The position numbers were made by a program, and so were the translations under genes. A DNA stretch of 64,000 nucleotides from Bradyrhizobium sp. sGM-13 (lineage in GTDB: Bacteria; Pseudomonadota; Alphaproteobacteria; Rhizobiales; Xanthobacteraceae): contig NZ_JAGWDK010000021.1 in assembly GCF_018398875.1 (NCBI RefSeq), forward strand, positions 62,001-126,000, read 5' to 3'. Shown piece after piece: positions 15,486 through 25,203 of the stretch (within the stretch, counting starts at the first letter, position 1; each line of letters opens with the position of its first letter). A model generated the notes under the pieces. The model was not told where the DNA came from. It saw only the letters and a list, made by a program, of their open reading frames with translations, and did no database searches.

Positions 15486-15603
15486 GTGTCCCGGACGCGG
15501 GCGGCACGCAGTGACGCGACGCAGAGCCGGGATCCAGGCTGCCGCAGTGGGTCCCGGCTCTGCGGCGCACCGCCAAGGGGGCGCTGCGCCGCGTCCGGGA
15601 CAC
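15486..15603. repeat. Intergenic palindromic repeat, family A copy 1
   Basis: It begins with GTGTCCCGGACGCG and ends with its complement CGCGTCCGGGACAC, with an inner inverted pair (AGCCGGGATCC / GGTCCCGGCT). Related elements are at 39183-39309 and 52960-53114. The open frame running through it into the rhomboid gene is therefore not coding here. Confidence 0.75.
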
Positions 15604-15696
15604 GGGAATGCTGTGATTGTGCACTTGCACAGGGCAGGCAAAGCCGCCTATCTGGGCCCATACGACTCGAAGCCGCCAGCTAAGGTCCTGGACCCC

Positions 15697-16494
15697 TTGG
15701 AATCCCAGTCTTACTCATCCCCGGTCGAGCCGCCGGACGCCCCGCACGAGCCGATCTTGACGCTACCGGGCGCGCTCACGGCCTATATCGCACTGATCGC
15801 TGCGATTCATTTGCGGGTACTGCTGCCGGTTGATCTGGAAAACTGGACCATCGACGTCTTCGGCTTCATTCCGAAGCGATACGACTCTACCTTACTCAAC
15901 ATCACCTTTCCCGGCGGGGAGGGCGCCAAGGTATGGACCTTCGTCACCTATTCGCTGCTGCATGCCAATCTCAGCCATATCGGCTTCAACCTGTTGTGGC
16001 TGTTGCCGTTCGGCAGCGCGCTGGCGCGCCGGTTCGGTGCCGTCAGGTTCTTCGTCTTCATGGCGGTGACAGCCGCGGCGGGCGCCGTGGCGCATCTCGT
16101 CACCCATGAACACACGATCGCGCCAATGATCGGCGCCTCGGCCTCGGTATCCGGCGCCATGGCCGCCGCCATCCGGTTTGCCTTCGTGCGGGGAAGTTTT
16201 CTTTCGTTCCACCGGGGCGATGCGGATGTCGCCGCGAAGGTTCCGGCGCTGTCGCTTTCCCGGGCGTTGCGCAACGCGCGCGTACTCGGATTTCTGGCGG
16301 TGTGGTTCGGCGTCAACATCATCTTCGGCCTCGGATCAATCTCGATCGGCGCGGAAGGCGCCAGCGTTGCCTGGCAGGCGCACATCGGCGGATTTCTCGC
16401 CGGCCTGATGTTGTTTTCGCTGTTCGATCCGGTACCGCGTGCGACGCCGCATGCCGCGGATGCTTCATGGCCGGACGAGTCTGGCCGCGTCTGA
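15697..16494 (+). CDS. Rhomboid family intramembrane serine protease
   Basis: About 265 aa. Six to seven hydrophobic segments follow a polar N-terminus. The catalytic Ser lies in GASASVSG (GxSx motif, in TM4) and the catalytic His in AHIGGFLAG (TM6). The HANLSHIGFNLLWLLPFG segment carries the conserved rhomboid HxxxN-type region. The enzyme would cleave transmembrane substrates within the inner membrane. The start is uncertain: there is no ATG between the upstream palindromic repeat and the conserved EPILTLPGALTAYI, so TTG 15697 or GTG 15613 are the options. It is flanked by a strong terminator upstream and the CBS gene downstream. Confidence 0.85.
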   Translation: MESQSYSSPVEPPDAPHEPILTLPGALTAYIALIAAIHLRVLLPVDLENWTIDVFGFIPKRYDSTLLNITFPGGEGAKVWTFVTYSLLHANLSHIGFNLLWLLPFGSALARRFGAVRFFVFMAVTAAAGAVAHLVTHEHTIAPMIGASASVSGAMAAAIRFAFVRGSFLSFHRGDADVAAKVPALSLSRALRNARVLGFLAVWFGVNIIFGLGSISIGAEGASVAWQAHIGGFLAGLMLFSLFDPVPRATPHAADASWPDESGRV

Positions 16495-16683
16495 TCGCCG
16501 CTTGCGGCGAGGGGCGATTTCATTCATCATCCGCACCGGTTGTAACGCAAGCCAATGCCGCTGCCATGGATGACAGCCGCGCTTGTAGACCGCGCCTTGA
16601 GACGAAACCGGCGCGGAACTGTTGATTGAAGACTCACGAACAAGTCCGGCCCCTTGGGCACGAACGGATTCAGGGAGGCGACA

Positions 16684-17112
16684 ATGACGGTACGTTCAAT
16701 TCTCGACACCAAGGGCCATCAGATCACGAGCATCGAGCCGGACGCCAAGCTTTCGGCCGCGATCAAGATCCTTGGCGAACGCAAGATCGGCGCCGTGCTG
16801 GTGATGAACCAGGGACGCGTGGAGGGGATCCTTTCGGAGCGCGATATTGTCCGTGTGTTGGGCGAGCGCGGCGCCAGGGTGCTTGAGGAGCCGGTCAGCG
16901 AGGTCATGACGAGCAAGGTCGTAAGTTGCCGGCAGTCCGACACCGTCGCGGGGATCATGGAAATGATGACGCTCGGCAAGTTCAGGCATCTGCCCGTTAT
17001 CGAGGACGGCAAGGTGGTTGGCCTGATATCGATCGGCGACATCGTCAAGCGCCGCGTCCAGGAATATGAGGCCGAGCAGGAAGCGCTGCGCGACTACATC
17101 AAGACGGCGTGA
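16684..17112 (+). CDS. Tandem CBS-domain protein
   Basis: A 142-aa protein consisting of two CBS motifs (about residues 8-62 and 73-130), seen in GAVLVMNQGRVEGILSERDI and FRHLPVIEDGKVVGLISIGD. CBS pairs bind adenosyl ligands such as AMP, ATP or SAM and act as energy sensors. Stand-alone pairs of this type are often stress- or redox-related. The start ATG 16684 has GGGAGGCG upstream; the longer frame from 16654 is unlikely. It converges with the patatin gene. Confidence 0.88.
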   Translation: MTVRSILDTKGHQITSIEPDAKLSAAIKILGERKIGAVLVMNQGRVEGILSERDIVRVLGERGARVLEEPVSEVMTSKVVSCRQSDTVAGIMEMMTLGKFRHLPVIEDGKVVGLISIGDIVKRRVQEYEAEQEALRDYIKTA

Positions 17113-17196
17113 GCTTTTTTGACGCGTTTTCTTGGCGTGAGCCGGTGACCACCCTCGGATCACGTCCGAGGGCAAGCTTCGCTTGAGAACGCCACG

Positions 17197-18252
17197 CTAT
17201 TCCTTGCCAGGCTTTTCGAGCGCCTTCTCGGCTTCGATCTGCGGCGGCGCCAGGATATGGATCGCCTCCTGGATCGAGTCGATCGCCCGCTCGGCCGCTT
17301 TCACGCCGTGGGCGATCAGATCGTCAGCGCGATGAAAATCGAACCAGCCGATCTTGCCGACGCGGGGCGAGATCAGGAGGTCTGGCGGATCGCCGGCAAG
17401 CCGAGCGCGGGTGATGCGGTCCTGCATGATGTTGAAGGCATCGACCATGACCGAGGAGATGCCCGGACGTCCGCCGCCACCGAAGAATTCACGCTTCATC
17501 GTGCGCTCGGCGGAGAAGAATTTTCCGATACCGCGTTTGCGCGGCTCGGGTTCGGGCAACGCTTCCGGCATCACCGATACCGAAACACCAGCCGTCTGGC
17601 CGTGGGAATAGATCGTCGTGGCGTGCGCGAAGACATCGCTGGAGAGATTGGCGGCGATCACGATTTCCGCGCCGAGCGCGCGCGCTGCCGACACCGGCAC
17701 CGGATTGACCAGGGCGCCGTCAACCAGCCAGCGATCGCCAACCAGGATCGGCGAGAATATTCCCGGCAGCGCGTAGGAGGCACGCATCGCGTCTACCATT
17801 GGGCCATGGGTCAGCCAGATTTCGTGGCCGGTGCGCACTTCGGTCGCGACGGTGGCGAATTTCACCGGCAGATCCTCGATCAGGCTTTGGCCGAGCGCCG
17901 CCTCCAGTTGGGCCGCAAGCTTGGCGCCGCCGATCAGGCCCGAACCGTTCAGGCGGATATCGAGATAGGAGAGAACCGTTCGCGGCTGCAGGCTGCGTGC
18001 CCATTCTTCCAGCGTGTCGAGATGTCCGGCAGCATAGGCGCCGCCGACCACGGCTCCGATCGACGTTCCCACCACGACGTTGGGCATGATTCCGTGAGCC
18101 ACCAGCGTCCGGACGATGCCGATATGGGCAAAGCCGCGTGCGGCGCCGCCACCCAGCGCAAGTCCGATCACTGGCCGGCGGATACTGCCGAGCCCTACCT
18201 TGTCTTGGGCATCGGAGCTCTTCTGGCCGCGGCCCATCCAGCTATCCAACAC
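17197..18252 (-). CDS. Patatin-like phospholipase (RssA/NTE-type)
   Basis: A 351-aa serine lipase of the patatin family. The oxyanion loop GGGAARG is at residues 34-40, the nucleophile elbow GTSIG at 62-66 (Ser64) and the catalytic Asp in DGA at 178-180. This is the Ser-Asp dyad of patatins, which hydrolyse phospholipid acyl esters. The last ~100 residues form a family-typical C-terminal extension that includes an FFGGGGRPGISSVMVDAFNI stretch. There is no signal peptide, so it acts in the cytoplasm or at the inner membrane face. Substrate unknown. Confidence 0.9.
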   Translation of the reverse strand: MLDSWMGRGQKSSDAQDKVGLGSIRRPVIGLALGGGAARGFAHIGIVRTLVAHGIMPNVVVGTSIGAVVGGAYAAGHLDTLEEWARSLQPRTVLSYLDIRLNGSGLIGGAKLAAQLEAALGQSLIEDLPVKFATVATEVRTGHEIWLTHGPMVDAMRASYALPGIFSPILVGDRWLVDGALVNPVPVSAARALGAEIVIAANLSSDVFAHATTIYSHGQTAGVSVSVMPEALPEPEPRKRGIGKFFSAERTMKREFFGGGGRPGISSVMVDAFNIMQDRITRARLAGDPPDLLISPRVGKIGWFDFHRADDLIAHGVKAAERAIDSIQEAIHILAPPQIEAEKALEKPGKE

Positions 18253-18490
18253 GCATGCTCTCCGGCTTCAACGATAACCGCCGCGGCGCCGCCGCGCCAG
18301 AATTGTCCATTCCAATCCGGATGCATGGTTTATGCCCGGCGAATGCCGGCCTAGGCAGGGAATGTGACTGGACCACGACCGCTGGATTAACATTGGGTCC
18401 CGGTGCGGGTTCCGCTAGCTCCGCTAGCAAGCGCCGCTCGCCAAACTTCGGCCACGAAGGCTTGAATTTGCCGCGTTTTAAGTGAAAAGC

Positions 18491-19570
18491 ATGGCGATGA
18501 TTTCGGGCGGCAACGGTATCGTAGGATACGGGCGGGGCAGACGGCCTTTTCCGGCGCTGGCGGTCGCCTTCACGCTGGTTGCTTTACTTCTTCCAGCCCC
18601 GGTCTCGGCCCAGTGGTTCTCGGACCGCCCGCCACCGGTGCCGCCCGCCGTGGTTCCGGACACCCAGACCGGGCCTGCCATGAATCTGGCGCCGCCACCG
18701 GGGACGGGGGCGATTCCAGCGCTTCCCGCGCCGCTGAACCAGCCGACCATCGTTCAGCCACAAGTCACCGCCGTGCCGCCGGTGGTACCGCCGCCGGGTG
18801 CGGCCACTGCAGGTCAGGGGGTGCTATCGCTGACGGCGCGCTACGGCAAGGATCTGCCTGTCATCAACGGCGGACTGGTGTGGCGGGTATTTGCCGACAA
18901 GCCCGACGATACCGGCACGTTCAAGCTGATTCGCGAGGAGCGCGGCGCGACACCGAACATCGTGCTGCCGCCCGGCAATTACGTCGTTCATGTCGCTCTC
19001 GGCCTGGTCAGCGCGGTGCGGGCGGTGAGCCTGAAAGCCGAGACGGACCGCGTGGCTTTCGTGCTTCCGGCCGGCGGACTGCGCATCGAAGGCCGCGTGG
19101 GCACCAGCAAGATTCCCCCGAACCAGATCTCGTTCGCGATCTACAAGGGCAGCCAATTCGAAGGCTCCGAACGCACCCCGCTGCTTCCGAACGTCGCCGC
19201 GGGCGACGTCGCGCTGCTGCCGGAGGGCACCTACTACATCATCTCCAACTATGGCGATGCCAATTCGGTGGTGCGCTCGGACATCCGCGTCCAGGCCGGC
19301 AAGCTGACGGACGTGACCGTCTCCCACCGCGCGGCGGTGATTACGCTGAAGCTGGTCAGCGACAGGGGCGGCGAGGCGCTCGCCAACACCGCATGGTCGG
19401 TGATCACGCCGGGCGGCGACGTCATCAAGGAATCGATCGGCGCGTTTCCGCGCGTGGTGCTGTCCGAAGGCGAGTACCGGGCGATTGCCAAGAACGAAGG
19501 CAAGGTGTTCGAGCGCTCCTTCAACGTCGTCAACGGCGTCGACGGCGAGGTCGAGGTCGTGGCGCGCTGA
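18491..19570 (+). CDS. Periplasmic protein with Pro-rich linker and repeated beta-sandwich-like units
   Basis: A 359-aa exported protein (ATG 18491; GTG 18482 is also possible). A signal peptide (about residues 15-40, ending PVSAQ) is followed by a Pro-rich stretch of about 70 residues. The mature part has three similar-looking segments with a VLPPGNYVVHVALG/LLPEGTYYIISNYGDA/VLSEGEYRAIAKNEG pattern, spaced by about 100 residues. This suggests a repeated carboxypeptidase-regulatory-like or Ig-like fold. No catalytic motif is visible. It is a conserved hypothetical in Bradyrhizobiaceae; it may be a cell-envelope binding protein. Confidence 0.75.
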   Translation: MAMISGGNGIVGYGRGRRPFPALAVAFTLVALLLPAPVSAQWFSDRPPPVPPAVVPDTQTGPAMNLAPPPGTGAIPALPAPLNQPTIVQPQVTAVPPVVPPPGAATAGQGVLSLTARYGKDLPVINGGLVWRVFADKPDDTGTFKLIREERGATPNIVLPPGNYVVHVALGLVSAVRAVSLKAETDRVAFVLPAGGLRIEGRVGTSKIPPNQISFAIYKGSQFEGSERTPLLPNVAAGDVALLPEGTYYIISNYGDANSVVRSDIRVQAGKLTDVTVSHRAAVITLKLVSDRGGEALANTAWSVITPGGDVIKESIGAFPRVVLSEGEYRAIAKNEGKVFERSFNVVNGVDGEVEVVAR

Positions 19571-19735
19571 TCGTTTGCGCGTTCGACTGTCATAGTCTCT
19601 AATGCCGACTAACCATCGTGCAACTTAAAACTGTCATAATCGCCACATCGGCGTACCGCTGCCGCAATTTTTACACGGCCTTAAACCCGGCTGCATTGGA
19701 TGCCCCGGGATTGCGTGCGCGTAGCGGGGCAGGTC

Positions 19736-22214
19736 ATGGTTGCGGCCAACAGATCATCGAAAAAAACGTCAGAGAAATTCAACACCGCGATGTTTGCCGA
19801 CGTCCCGGTCCTGAAGCGCAAATGGCAGGCCGCATTGCGTCCGGGCGACAGGCTGCCACGCTATGAAGATGTCATGCTCGGCAGCCTCGGCCGGCTGGCA
19901 GATCACGTCGTGCTGCTTCGCAACGACAACGAGACGCTCTCCGTCTCGCACACCGGCCGCTACGTCCAGCAATGGCTGAATGACGATCGCTGGGACATTT
20001 CCTTAAGTGCATTGCCGCCGGATTGCGCGACCGCGCTCGGCGAGGCGGCATCCAACGCGCTGCAGAACGACCGTCCGTACCTCGCCACGGCGCATTGCGT
20101 GCGCGACGGGCTGGTTCGGACCTATGACGTGCTGGCGCTGCCGACGTCGTCGCGCTGGGGCGGCACCCTGATCGGTGCCTATGTCAACGAGCGACGCGCA
20201 ATTCAACCTGCTGGACACGATCTTCTCCGCGACCGACGAGGGCATGCTGTCGCTGGCTGCGATTCGCGATGCGAATGGCCGCCCGTCCGATTTTCAGATC
20301 GTTCACCTCAATCAGGGAGCCGCGCGGCTATTGCGGCAGCCGTCGACGGAATTGTTGTGGCGCAGGCTCAGTGCGGGCGGAAACCTGTTATGCGCGCCGG
20401 AGGTGACCGAGCGTCTGCGCGGCATCATCGCCAGCGGCAATGGTGGTCAGATCGAAATCAACAGCGAGGACCGCTGCCTGCGGTTGGGCGTGACGGCATT
20501 CGGCGACATGCTGTCGCTAACGGTTTCCGACGTCACGGCGCTGAAGCGGAGCGAGGTTTCATTCCGCCTGCTGTTCGACAACAATCCGATGCCGATGTGG
20601 GTGTTTGATGCCGAAACGACTCAGTTCCTGAACGTCAACGACGCGGCCGTACGGCATTATGGCTATCCCCGCGAAACCTTCCTGCAGATGCAACTTCGCC
20701 AAATCTGGCCGGAGGACGAATGGGCAAGCCACAGCCAGGCGCTGCAGCAAGTCGGCGATGTCTATAATTCGAGCCGCGACTGGCGGCATCTCAAGGCGGA
20801 CGGCAGCGAAATCCATGTGCTGACGTTTGGACGGCGCGTCGCCTTCGAGGGGCGTGACGGCTATCTGGTGGCCGTGGTCGATATCACCGAGCGCCGCGAG
20901 GCGGAGGCGCGAATTGCCCACATGGCCCATCATGACTGCCTGACCAACCTGCCGAACCGCGACTTCTATCAGGAGCGCCTTTGCCAGGCCCTGGAGCGGG
21001 CGTCCGGCAACAAGCGCGTGGCGGTGCTATGCGTCGATCTCGACCTGTTCAAGAACGTCAACGATTCATTCGGTCACCCGATGGGTGACCGCCTGCTGAA
21101 GCAGGTGGCCGAGCGGCTGAAATCCGAAGTGCGCGGCGACAACCTTGCCGCGCGGCTTGGCGGTGATGAATTCGCCATTGTGCTGGTCTCCGAGGTGTCG
21201 CCGAACGACGTGAGCGATTTCGCCGACCGGCTGATCGGCATGTTGAGCGCGCGCTATGACCTTGACGGCATCGAGGTGGTTGTCGGCGCCAGCATCGGCA
21301 TTGCGCTATCGCCCGGCGATGGCACGAGCTGCGAGGAATTGATGCGCAACGCCGACATGGCGCTCTACCGGGCGAAGTCCGATGGCGGCGGCGTCCACCG
21401 CTTCTTCGAGCGCGAGATGGACCGGCAGGCGCAGAGGCGCCGCGACATGGAGCGCGACCTGCGCCGCGCCTTCGCGAGCGGCGAATTCGAACTGCACTAT
21501 CAGCCGCTGGTGGATATCTCGGCCAATCGGATCAGCGGGTTCGAATCGCTGTTGCGCTGGCGTCATCCGGGAAAGGGTATGATTTCTCCGGCCGATTTCA
21601 TTCCGGTCGCCGAGGATATCGGATTGATCGTGGCGCTCGGCGAGTGGGTGCTTCGCGAAGCCTGTTCCGAAGCGGTGAACTGGCCGGAGGACATCAAGGT
21701 CGCCGTCAATCTGTCGCCGGTCCAGTTTCGCAGCCGCAATCTGGTTCAGGCGGTGATTTCGGCGCTGGCGCATTCCGGCTTGTCGCCGCGCCGGCTCGAG
21801 CTGGAAATCACTGAGTCGGTCTTCCTGGCCGAAACCGAAGCCAATCTGGCGATCCTGCATCAGCTCCGCGAGCTCGGCGTCAGCATATCGATGGACGACT
21901 TCGGCACCGGCTATTCGAGCCTGAGCTATCTCCGCAGCTTTCCGTTCGACAAGATCAAGATCGACCGCTCGTTCGTGAAAGATCTCGCCGAGCGGACCGA
22001 CTGTGTTGCGATCGTGCGTGCCATCTCCGGCCTCGGCCGCAGCCTGAACATCACCACGACGGCCGAAGGCGTCGAAACCATGGACCAACTCGACTGGCTG
22101 CGCGCCGAAGGCTGTAACGAGGTGCAGGGCTTTCTGTTCGGCGCGGCGAAGCCGGCATCCGAACTGAAGGCGTTGCTGTCCGGTTTTAGCGCCCGCGCTT
22201 CGAAGGCGGCGTAA
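19736..22214 (+). pseudogene. GGDEF-EAL regulator interrupted by a one-base frameshift
   Basis: Two frames form one protein. From ATG 19736 (GGGGCAGG upstream) the first frame encodes an N-terminal PAS-type sensor of about 150 residues ending GTLIGAYVNER. The downstream frame continues QFNLLDTIFSATDEGMLSLA and holds the rest. Removing one base near 20194 joins them as VNERAQFNLLD without a gap, so there is a single-base insertion (or a sequencing error). The first frame otherwise runs on to an unrelated stop at 20606-20608. If real, the N-terminal sensor is separated from the output domains; the downstream part has its own possible start at 20175. Confidence 0.65.
20175..22214 (+). CDS. PAS-GGDEF-EAL protein (bifunctional c-di-GMP enzyme), downstream part
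   Basis: A 679-aa frame. Two PAS-type segments (about 10-115 and 125-245, the second with WVFDAETTQFLNVNDAAVRH) are followed by a GGDEF domain (about 260-415) with intact RLGGDEFAIVL. Its inhibitory site is degenerate: RGDN where RxxD is usual. The EAL domain (about 430-670) has its signature as ESLLRW instead of EALLRW, but keeps NLSPVQF, EITES, DDFGTGYSS and KIDRSFV. Both cyclase and phosphodiesterase sites therefore look usable; in such tandem proteins one activity often dominates. GTG 20175 would serve as an internal start. A full-length homologue would begin at 19736. Confidence 0.85.
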   Translation: MPMSTSDAQFNLLDTIFSATDEGMLSLAAIRDANGRPSDFQIVHLNQGAARLLRQPSTELLWRRLSAGGNLLCAPEVTERLRGIIASGNGGQIEINSEDRCLRLGVTAFGDMLSLTVSDVTALKRSEVSFRLLFDNNPMPMWVFDAETTQFLNVNDAAVRHYGYPRETFLQMQLRQIWPEDEWASHSQALQQVGDVYNSSRDWRHLKADGSEIHVLTFGRRVAFEGRDGYLVAVVDITERREAEARIAHMAHHDCLTNLPNRDFYQERLCQALERASGNKRVAVLCVDLDLFKNVNDSFGHPMGDRLLKQVAERLKSEVRGDNLAARLGGDEFAIVLVSEVSPNDVSDFADRLIGMLSARYDLDGIEVVVGASIGIALSPGDGTSCEELMRNADMALYRAKSDGGGVHRFFEREMDRQAQRRRDMERDLRRAFASGEFELHYQPLVDISANRISGFESLLRWRHPGKGMISPADFIPVAEDIGLIVALGEWVLREACSEAVNWPEDIKVAVNLSPVQFRSRNLVQAVISALAHSGLSPRRLELEITESVFLAETEANLAILHQLRELGVSISMDDFGTGYSSLSYLRSFPFDKIKIDRSFVKDLAERTDCVAIVRAISGLGRSLNITTTAEGVETMDQLDWLRAEGCNEVQGFLFGAAKPASELKALLSGFSARASKAA

Positions 22215-22216
22215 GG

Positions 22217-22780
22217 CTAGAACCGCGTCACGATATCGGACAGTGCCGGGCGAGGGCGATCCTCTGCCGGCTTCGACGGCGTGCCGATATGAATGAAGCC
22301 GACGAGTTTTTCATCCGCCTTCAGCCCGAGCCCGTCGAGCACGTCCCGGTCGAAGGCGAACCAGCCGGTCAGCCAGCAGGCGCCATAACCGAGCGCGGTG
22401 GCGGCGGTGACGATGTTCATCGCGCTGGCGCCCGCGGACAGTTCCTGCTCCCACGCCGGCACCTTGGGATGCGGCTTTGTAAAGCTAACCACGGCGATCA
22501 CCAGCGGCGCGTCCATCAGCCGGCGTTTCTCGACCTCGATGTCGGCTGTAGGAGCAGACGGATTCTTCTTCGCGAAGACCTTGGCAATGACGTCGCCGGC
22601 CCGCGCACGGGCGTCGCCCTCAAACACGATAAAACGCCACGGCGTCAGCTTGCCATGATCGGGCACCCGCGCGCCGATGGTCAGGATAGTCTCGAGTTCG
22701 CCCGCCGTCGGGCCGGGGCCGCTCATCTCGCGCGGTTTGACCGAGCGGCGGATCTTCAGGAGTTCAAGGGCGTCGGGCAC
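22217..22780 (-). CDS. Nitroreductase family flavoprotein (YdjA-like)
   Basis: About 187 aa. The N-terminus (PDALELLKIRRSVKP) carries the FMN-phosphate-binding RRS motif, and GACWLTGWFAFDRDVLDGLG with GFIHIGTP in the C-terminal half is the family's second FMN element. The enzyme should be a homodimeric FMN-dependent NAD(P)H oxidoreductase; natural substrate unknown. GTG 22780 is my chosen start: the further upstream GTG 22825 lies inside a hairpin that looks like the thrS terminator. It is the gene directly after thrS on the same strand. Confidence 0.85.
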   Translation of the reverse strand: MPDALELLKIRRSVKPREMSGPGPTAGELETILTIGARVPDHGKLTPWRFIVFEGDARARAGDVIAKVFAKKNPSAPTADIEVEKRRLMDAPLVIAVVSFTKPHPKVPAWEQELSAGASAMNIVTAATALGYGACWLTGWFAFDRDVLDGLGLKADEKLVGFIHIGTPSKPAEDRPRPALSDIVTRF

Positions 22781-22802
22781 AACGGTCTCTTTTGTCGGAA
22801 AT

Positions 22803-22829
22803 GGCTGTGCCAGAGATAGTGGCACAGCC
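22803..22829 (-). terminator. Hairpin after thrS
   Basis: GGCTGTGCC and GGCACAGCC form a perfect 9-bp stem with a 9-nt loop, 34 bp after the thrS stop; on the minus strand ATTTCC follows. It probably ends or attenuates thrS transcription before the nitroreductase gene. Confidence 0.6.
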
Positions 22830-22862
22830 GCGTCAGCGGAAGCCGATTTAGATCGATTATGA

Positions 22863-24914
22863 TCAAGCCACCGCCCGCATCCGCTTCACGTCCGGCGGTG
22901 TCGCTTCGTCGACGAGGGCGGCCAGCGCCTCGTCCGTCGGCATCACCTTCTGCCCGTCGCTGCCGAGCCGGCGGATCGAGACCGAATGGGTCTCGGCTTC
23001 CTTCTTGCCGACGACGAGCAGGGCAGGGATCTTCGCCAGCGAGTGCTCGCGGACCTTGTAGTTGATCTTCTCGTTGCGCAGGTCGATCTCGACGCGTAGG
23101 CCGGCCCGCCGCGCCGCGGCGGCGACTACCTTGGCGTATTCGTCGCCTTCGGAGGTGATGGTCGTGACCACGACCTGGATCGGTGCCAGCCAGAGCGGGA
23201 AGTTGCCGGCGAAATGCTCGATCAGGATGCCGATGAAGCGCTCCATCGAGCCGCAGATCGCGCGATGCACCATCACCGGCGCCTTCTTCGAGCCGTCGGC
23301 ATCGATATAGAACGCACCAAAACGTTCCGGCAGGTTGAAGTCTACCTGCGTGGTGCCGCATTGCCAGTCGCGGCCGATGGCGTCGCGCAGCACATATTCG
23401 AACTTCGGCCCGTAGAACGCGCCTTCGCCCGGATTGATCTCGGTCTTGATGCGATTACTGCCGCTGGCCTGAATTTCCGCCAGCACGGTGGCCATCACGC
23501 GCTCGGCATGATCCCACATCTCGTCGGTGCCGACGCGCTTCTCCGGCCGGGTCGAGAGCTTGACCGTGAGCTCGCCTTCGAAGCCGAAATCGGCGTAGGT
23601 CGACAGGATCAGGTCGTTGATCTTGAGGCACTCCTCGGCGAGTTGGGCTTCGGTGCAGAAGACATGTGCGTCGTCTTGCGTAAAACCGCGCACGCGCATC
23701 AGGCCGTGCATCGCGCCCGAGGGCTCATAGCGATGCACCACACCAAACTCCGCAAGGCGTAGCGGCAGGTCGCGATAGCTCTTCAGGCCGTGCTTGAAGA
23801 TCTGCACGTGGCCGGGGCAGTTCATCGGCTTCAGCGCAAACCAGCGCTTGTCCTCCGCCTCGTCGCCGGCCGACTGCGCCGCGAACATGTTCTCGCGGTA
23901 CCAATCCCAGTGGCCCGAGGTCTCCCACAGCGCCTTGTCGAGGATCTGCGGCGCGTTGACCTCGTCGTAGTCGCCGGTCAGGCGGCGGCGCATGTAGGCA
24001 ATCAGCGCCTGGAAGATGGTCCAGCCCTTCGGGTGCCAGAACACCACGCCGGGGCCTTCTTCCTGGAAGTGGAAGAGGTCGAGCTCGCGGCCGAGCTTGC
24101 GGTGGTCGCGCTTCTCGGCCTCCTCGATCTGCTTGAGGTAGGCGTCGAGCTCTTCCTGCCTGGCGAATGCCGTGCCATAGATACGCGTCAGCATCGGGTT
24201 GTTGGCGTCGCCCCGCCAATAGGCGCCTGCCACCTTCATCAGCTTGAACGCGTTGCCGATCTTGCCGGTCGAACTCATGTGCGGACCGCGGCACAGATCG
24301 AACCAGTCGCCCTGGAAATAGATCTTGATCGGCTCGTCGCCGGGAATGGCGTCGACCAGCTCGACCTTGAAGGCCTCGCCCTTGTCGCGGAACACCTGCT
24401 TGGTCTTTTCGCGGTCCCAAACCTCCTTCGTGAAGGGCTTGTCGCGCGCGATGATCTCGCGCATCCGCTTCTCGATCGCCGCGAAATCTTCCGGCGTGAA
24501 CGGCTCGTTGCGGAAGAAGTCGTAATAGAAACCGTTCTCGATCACCGGGCCGATCGTGACCTGCGTGCCCGGCCACAGCGACTGCACCGCTTCGGCCAGC
24601 ACATGCGCGCAGTCGTGCCGGATCAGTTCGAGCGCGCGGCGGTCTTCGCGGCTGATGAGTTCGATCTTCGCATCGTGCGAAATCGGATCGTTGAGATCGG
24701 CGAGCACGCCGTCCAGCGCCATCGCGACCGTGCGCTTGGCGAGCGAGGGCGATATGCCCTTGGCGACGTCGAGCCCAGTGATGTCCTTGGCGAAGTCGCG
24801 CTTCGCGCCGTCGGGGAAGGTGAGGGTGATTTTTTGCACGGGTTCGGCCGGTTTCAAGTTAGCAAGGCCAAATTGGAACCCCGATGCGGGTGCATTGCTG
24901 TCAGGCATTGGCAT
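22863..24914 (-). CDS. thrS: Threonyl-tRNA synthetase
   Basis: A 683-aa class II aminoacyl-tRNA synthetase that charges tRNA-Thr. The N-terminal TGS domain is at about residues 25-85 (ITLTFPDGAKRDFAKDITGL). The editing domain follows, with its metal-binding HDCAHVLAE (HxxxH) near 120. The catalytic core has MNCPGHVQIFKHGLKSYRDL (Cys and His zinc ligands) and the class II motif 2 RVRGFTQDDAHVFC. The anticodon-binding domain is at about 570-670 (LAPIQVVVTTITSEGDEYAK). Full length with a normal layout. No T-box is seen upstream, as expected in Proteobacteria. Confidence 0.97.
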   Translation of the reverse strand: MPMPDSNAPASGFQFGLANLKPAEPVQKITLTFPDGAKRDFAKDITGLDVAKGISPSLAKRTVAMALDGVLADLNDPISHDAKIELISREDRRALELIRHDCAHVLAEAVQSLWPGTQVTIGPVIENGFYYDFFRNEPFTPEDFAAIEKRMREIIARDKPFTKEVWDREKTKQVFRDKGEAFKVELVDAIPGDEPIKIYFQGDWFDLCRGPHMSSTGKIGNAFKLMKVAGAYWRGDANNPMLTRIYGTAFARQEELDAYLKQIEEAEKRDHRKLGRELDLFHFQEEGPGVVFWHPKGWTIFQALIAYMRRRLTGDYDEVNAPQILDKALWETSGHWDWYRENMFAAQSAGDEAEDKRWFALKPMNCPGHVQIFKHGLKSYRDLPLRLAEFGVVHRYEPSGAMHGLMRVRGFTQDDAHVFCTEAQLAEECLKINDLILSTYADFGFEGELTVKLSTRPEKRVGTDEMWDHAERVMATVLAEIQASGSNRIKTEINPGEGAFYGPKFEYVLRDAIGRDWQCGTTQVDFNLPERFGAFYIDADGSKKAPVMVHRAICGSMERFIGILIEHFAGNFPLWLAPIQVVVTTITSEGDEYAKVVAAAARRAGLRVEIDLRNEKINYKVREHSLAKIPALLVVGKKEAETHSVSIRRLGSDGQKVMPTDEALAALVDEATPPDVKRMRAVA

Positions 24915-25203
24915 CTCCTAAAGCTCACTCCTGCGAACGAGCGCAGGTAAGCGGGAAGCAGCGGTATAGCAGGGGATTCGGCCCCTGCAATCGGGCAATT
25001 TCGCGAAATAGGCGGTGATGGCAGGGCTGCAGGGCAAACATTTGGCCCCATCGTCCGGGAAAGAATGCTTCTCCGTCACGGCGACGTGCGCAGAGCCGCT
25101 CGGCATCAGCGCCGTCAAATCAATGAAACTCATAACAAGCGATGAAAAATAATCCGGTATCGCGTCCTTTTCTTGGCACGGCTCACAGGCTACATGCATT
25201 TGC

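Noticed and set aside
15295..15696. Long N-terminal extension of the rhomboid ORF
   Set aside because: It runs through the sRNA candidate, its terminator and a palindromic intergenic repeat, so only the conserved part is taken as coding.
16615..16645. EcfG-like GGAAC near the CBS gene
   Set aside because: The -10 element CGTT is not matched; too weak to claim.
22781..22825. Upstream GTG start of the nitroreductase
   Set aside because: It is inside the thrS terminator-like hairpin; GTG 22780 is better placed.
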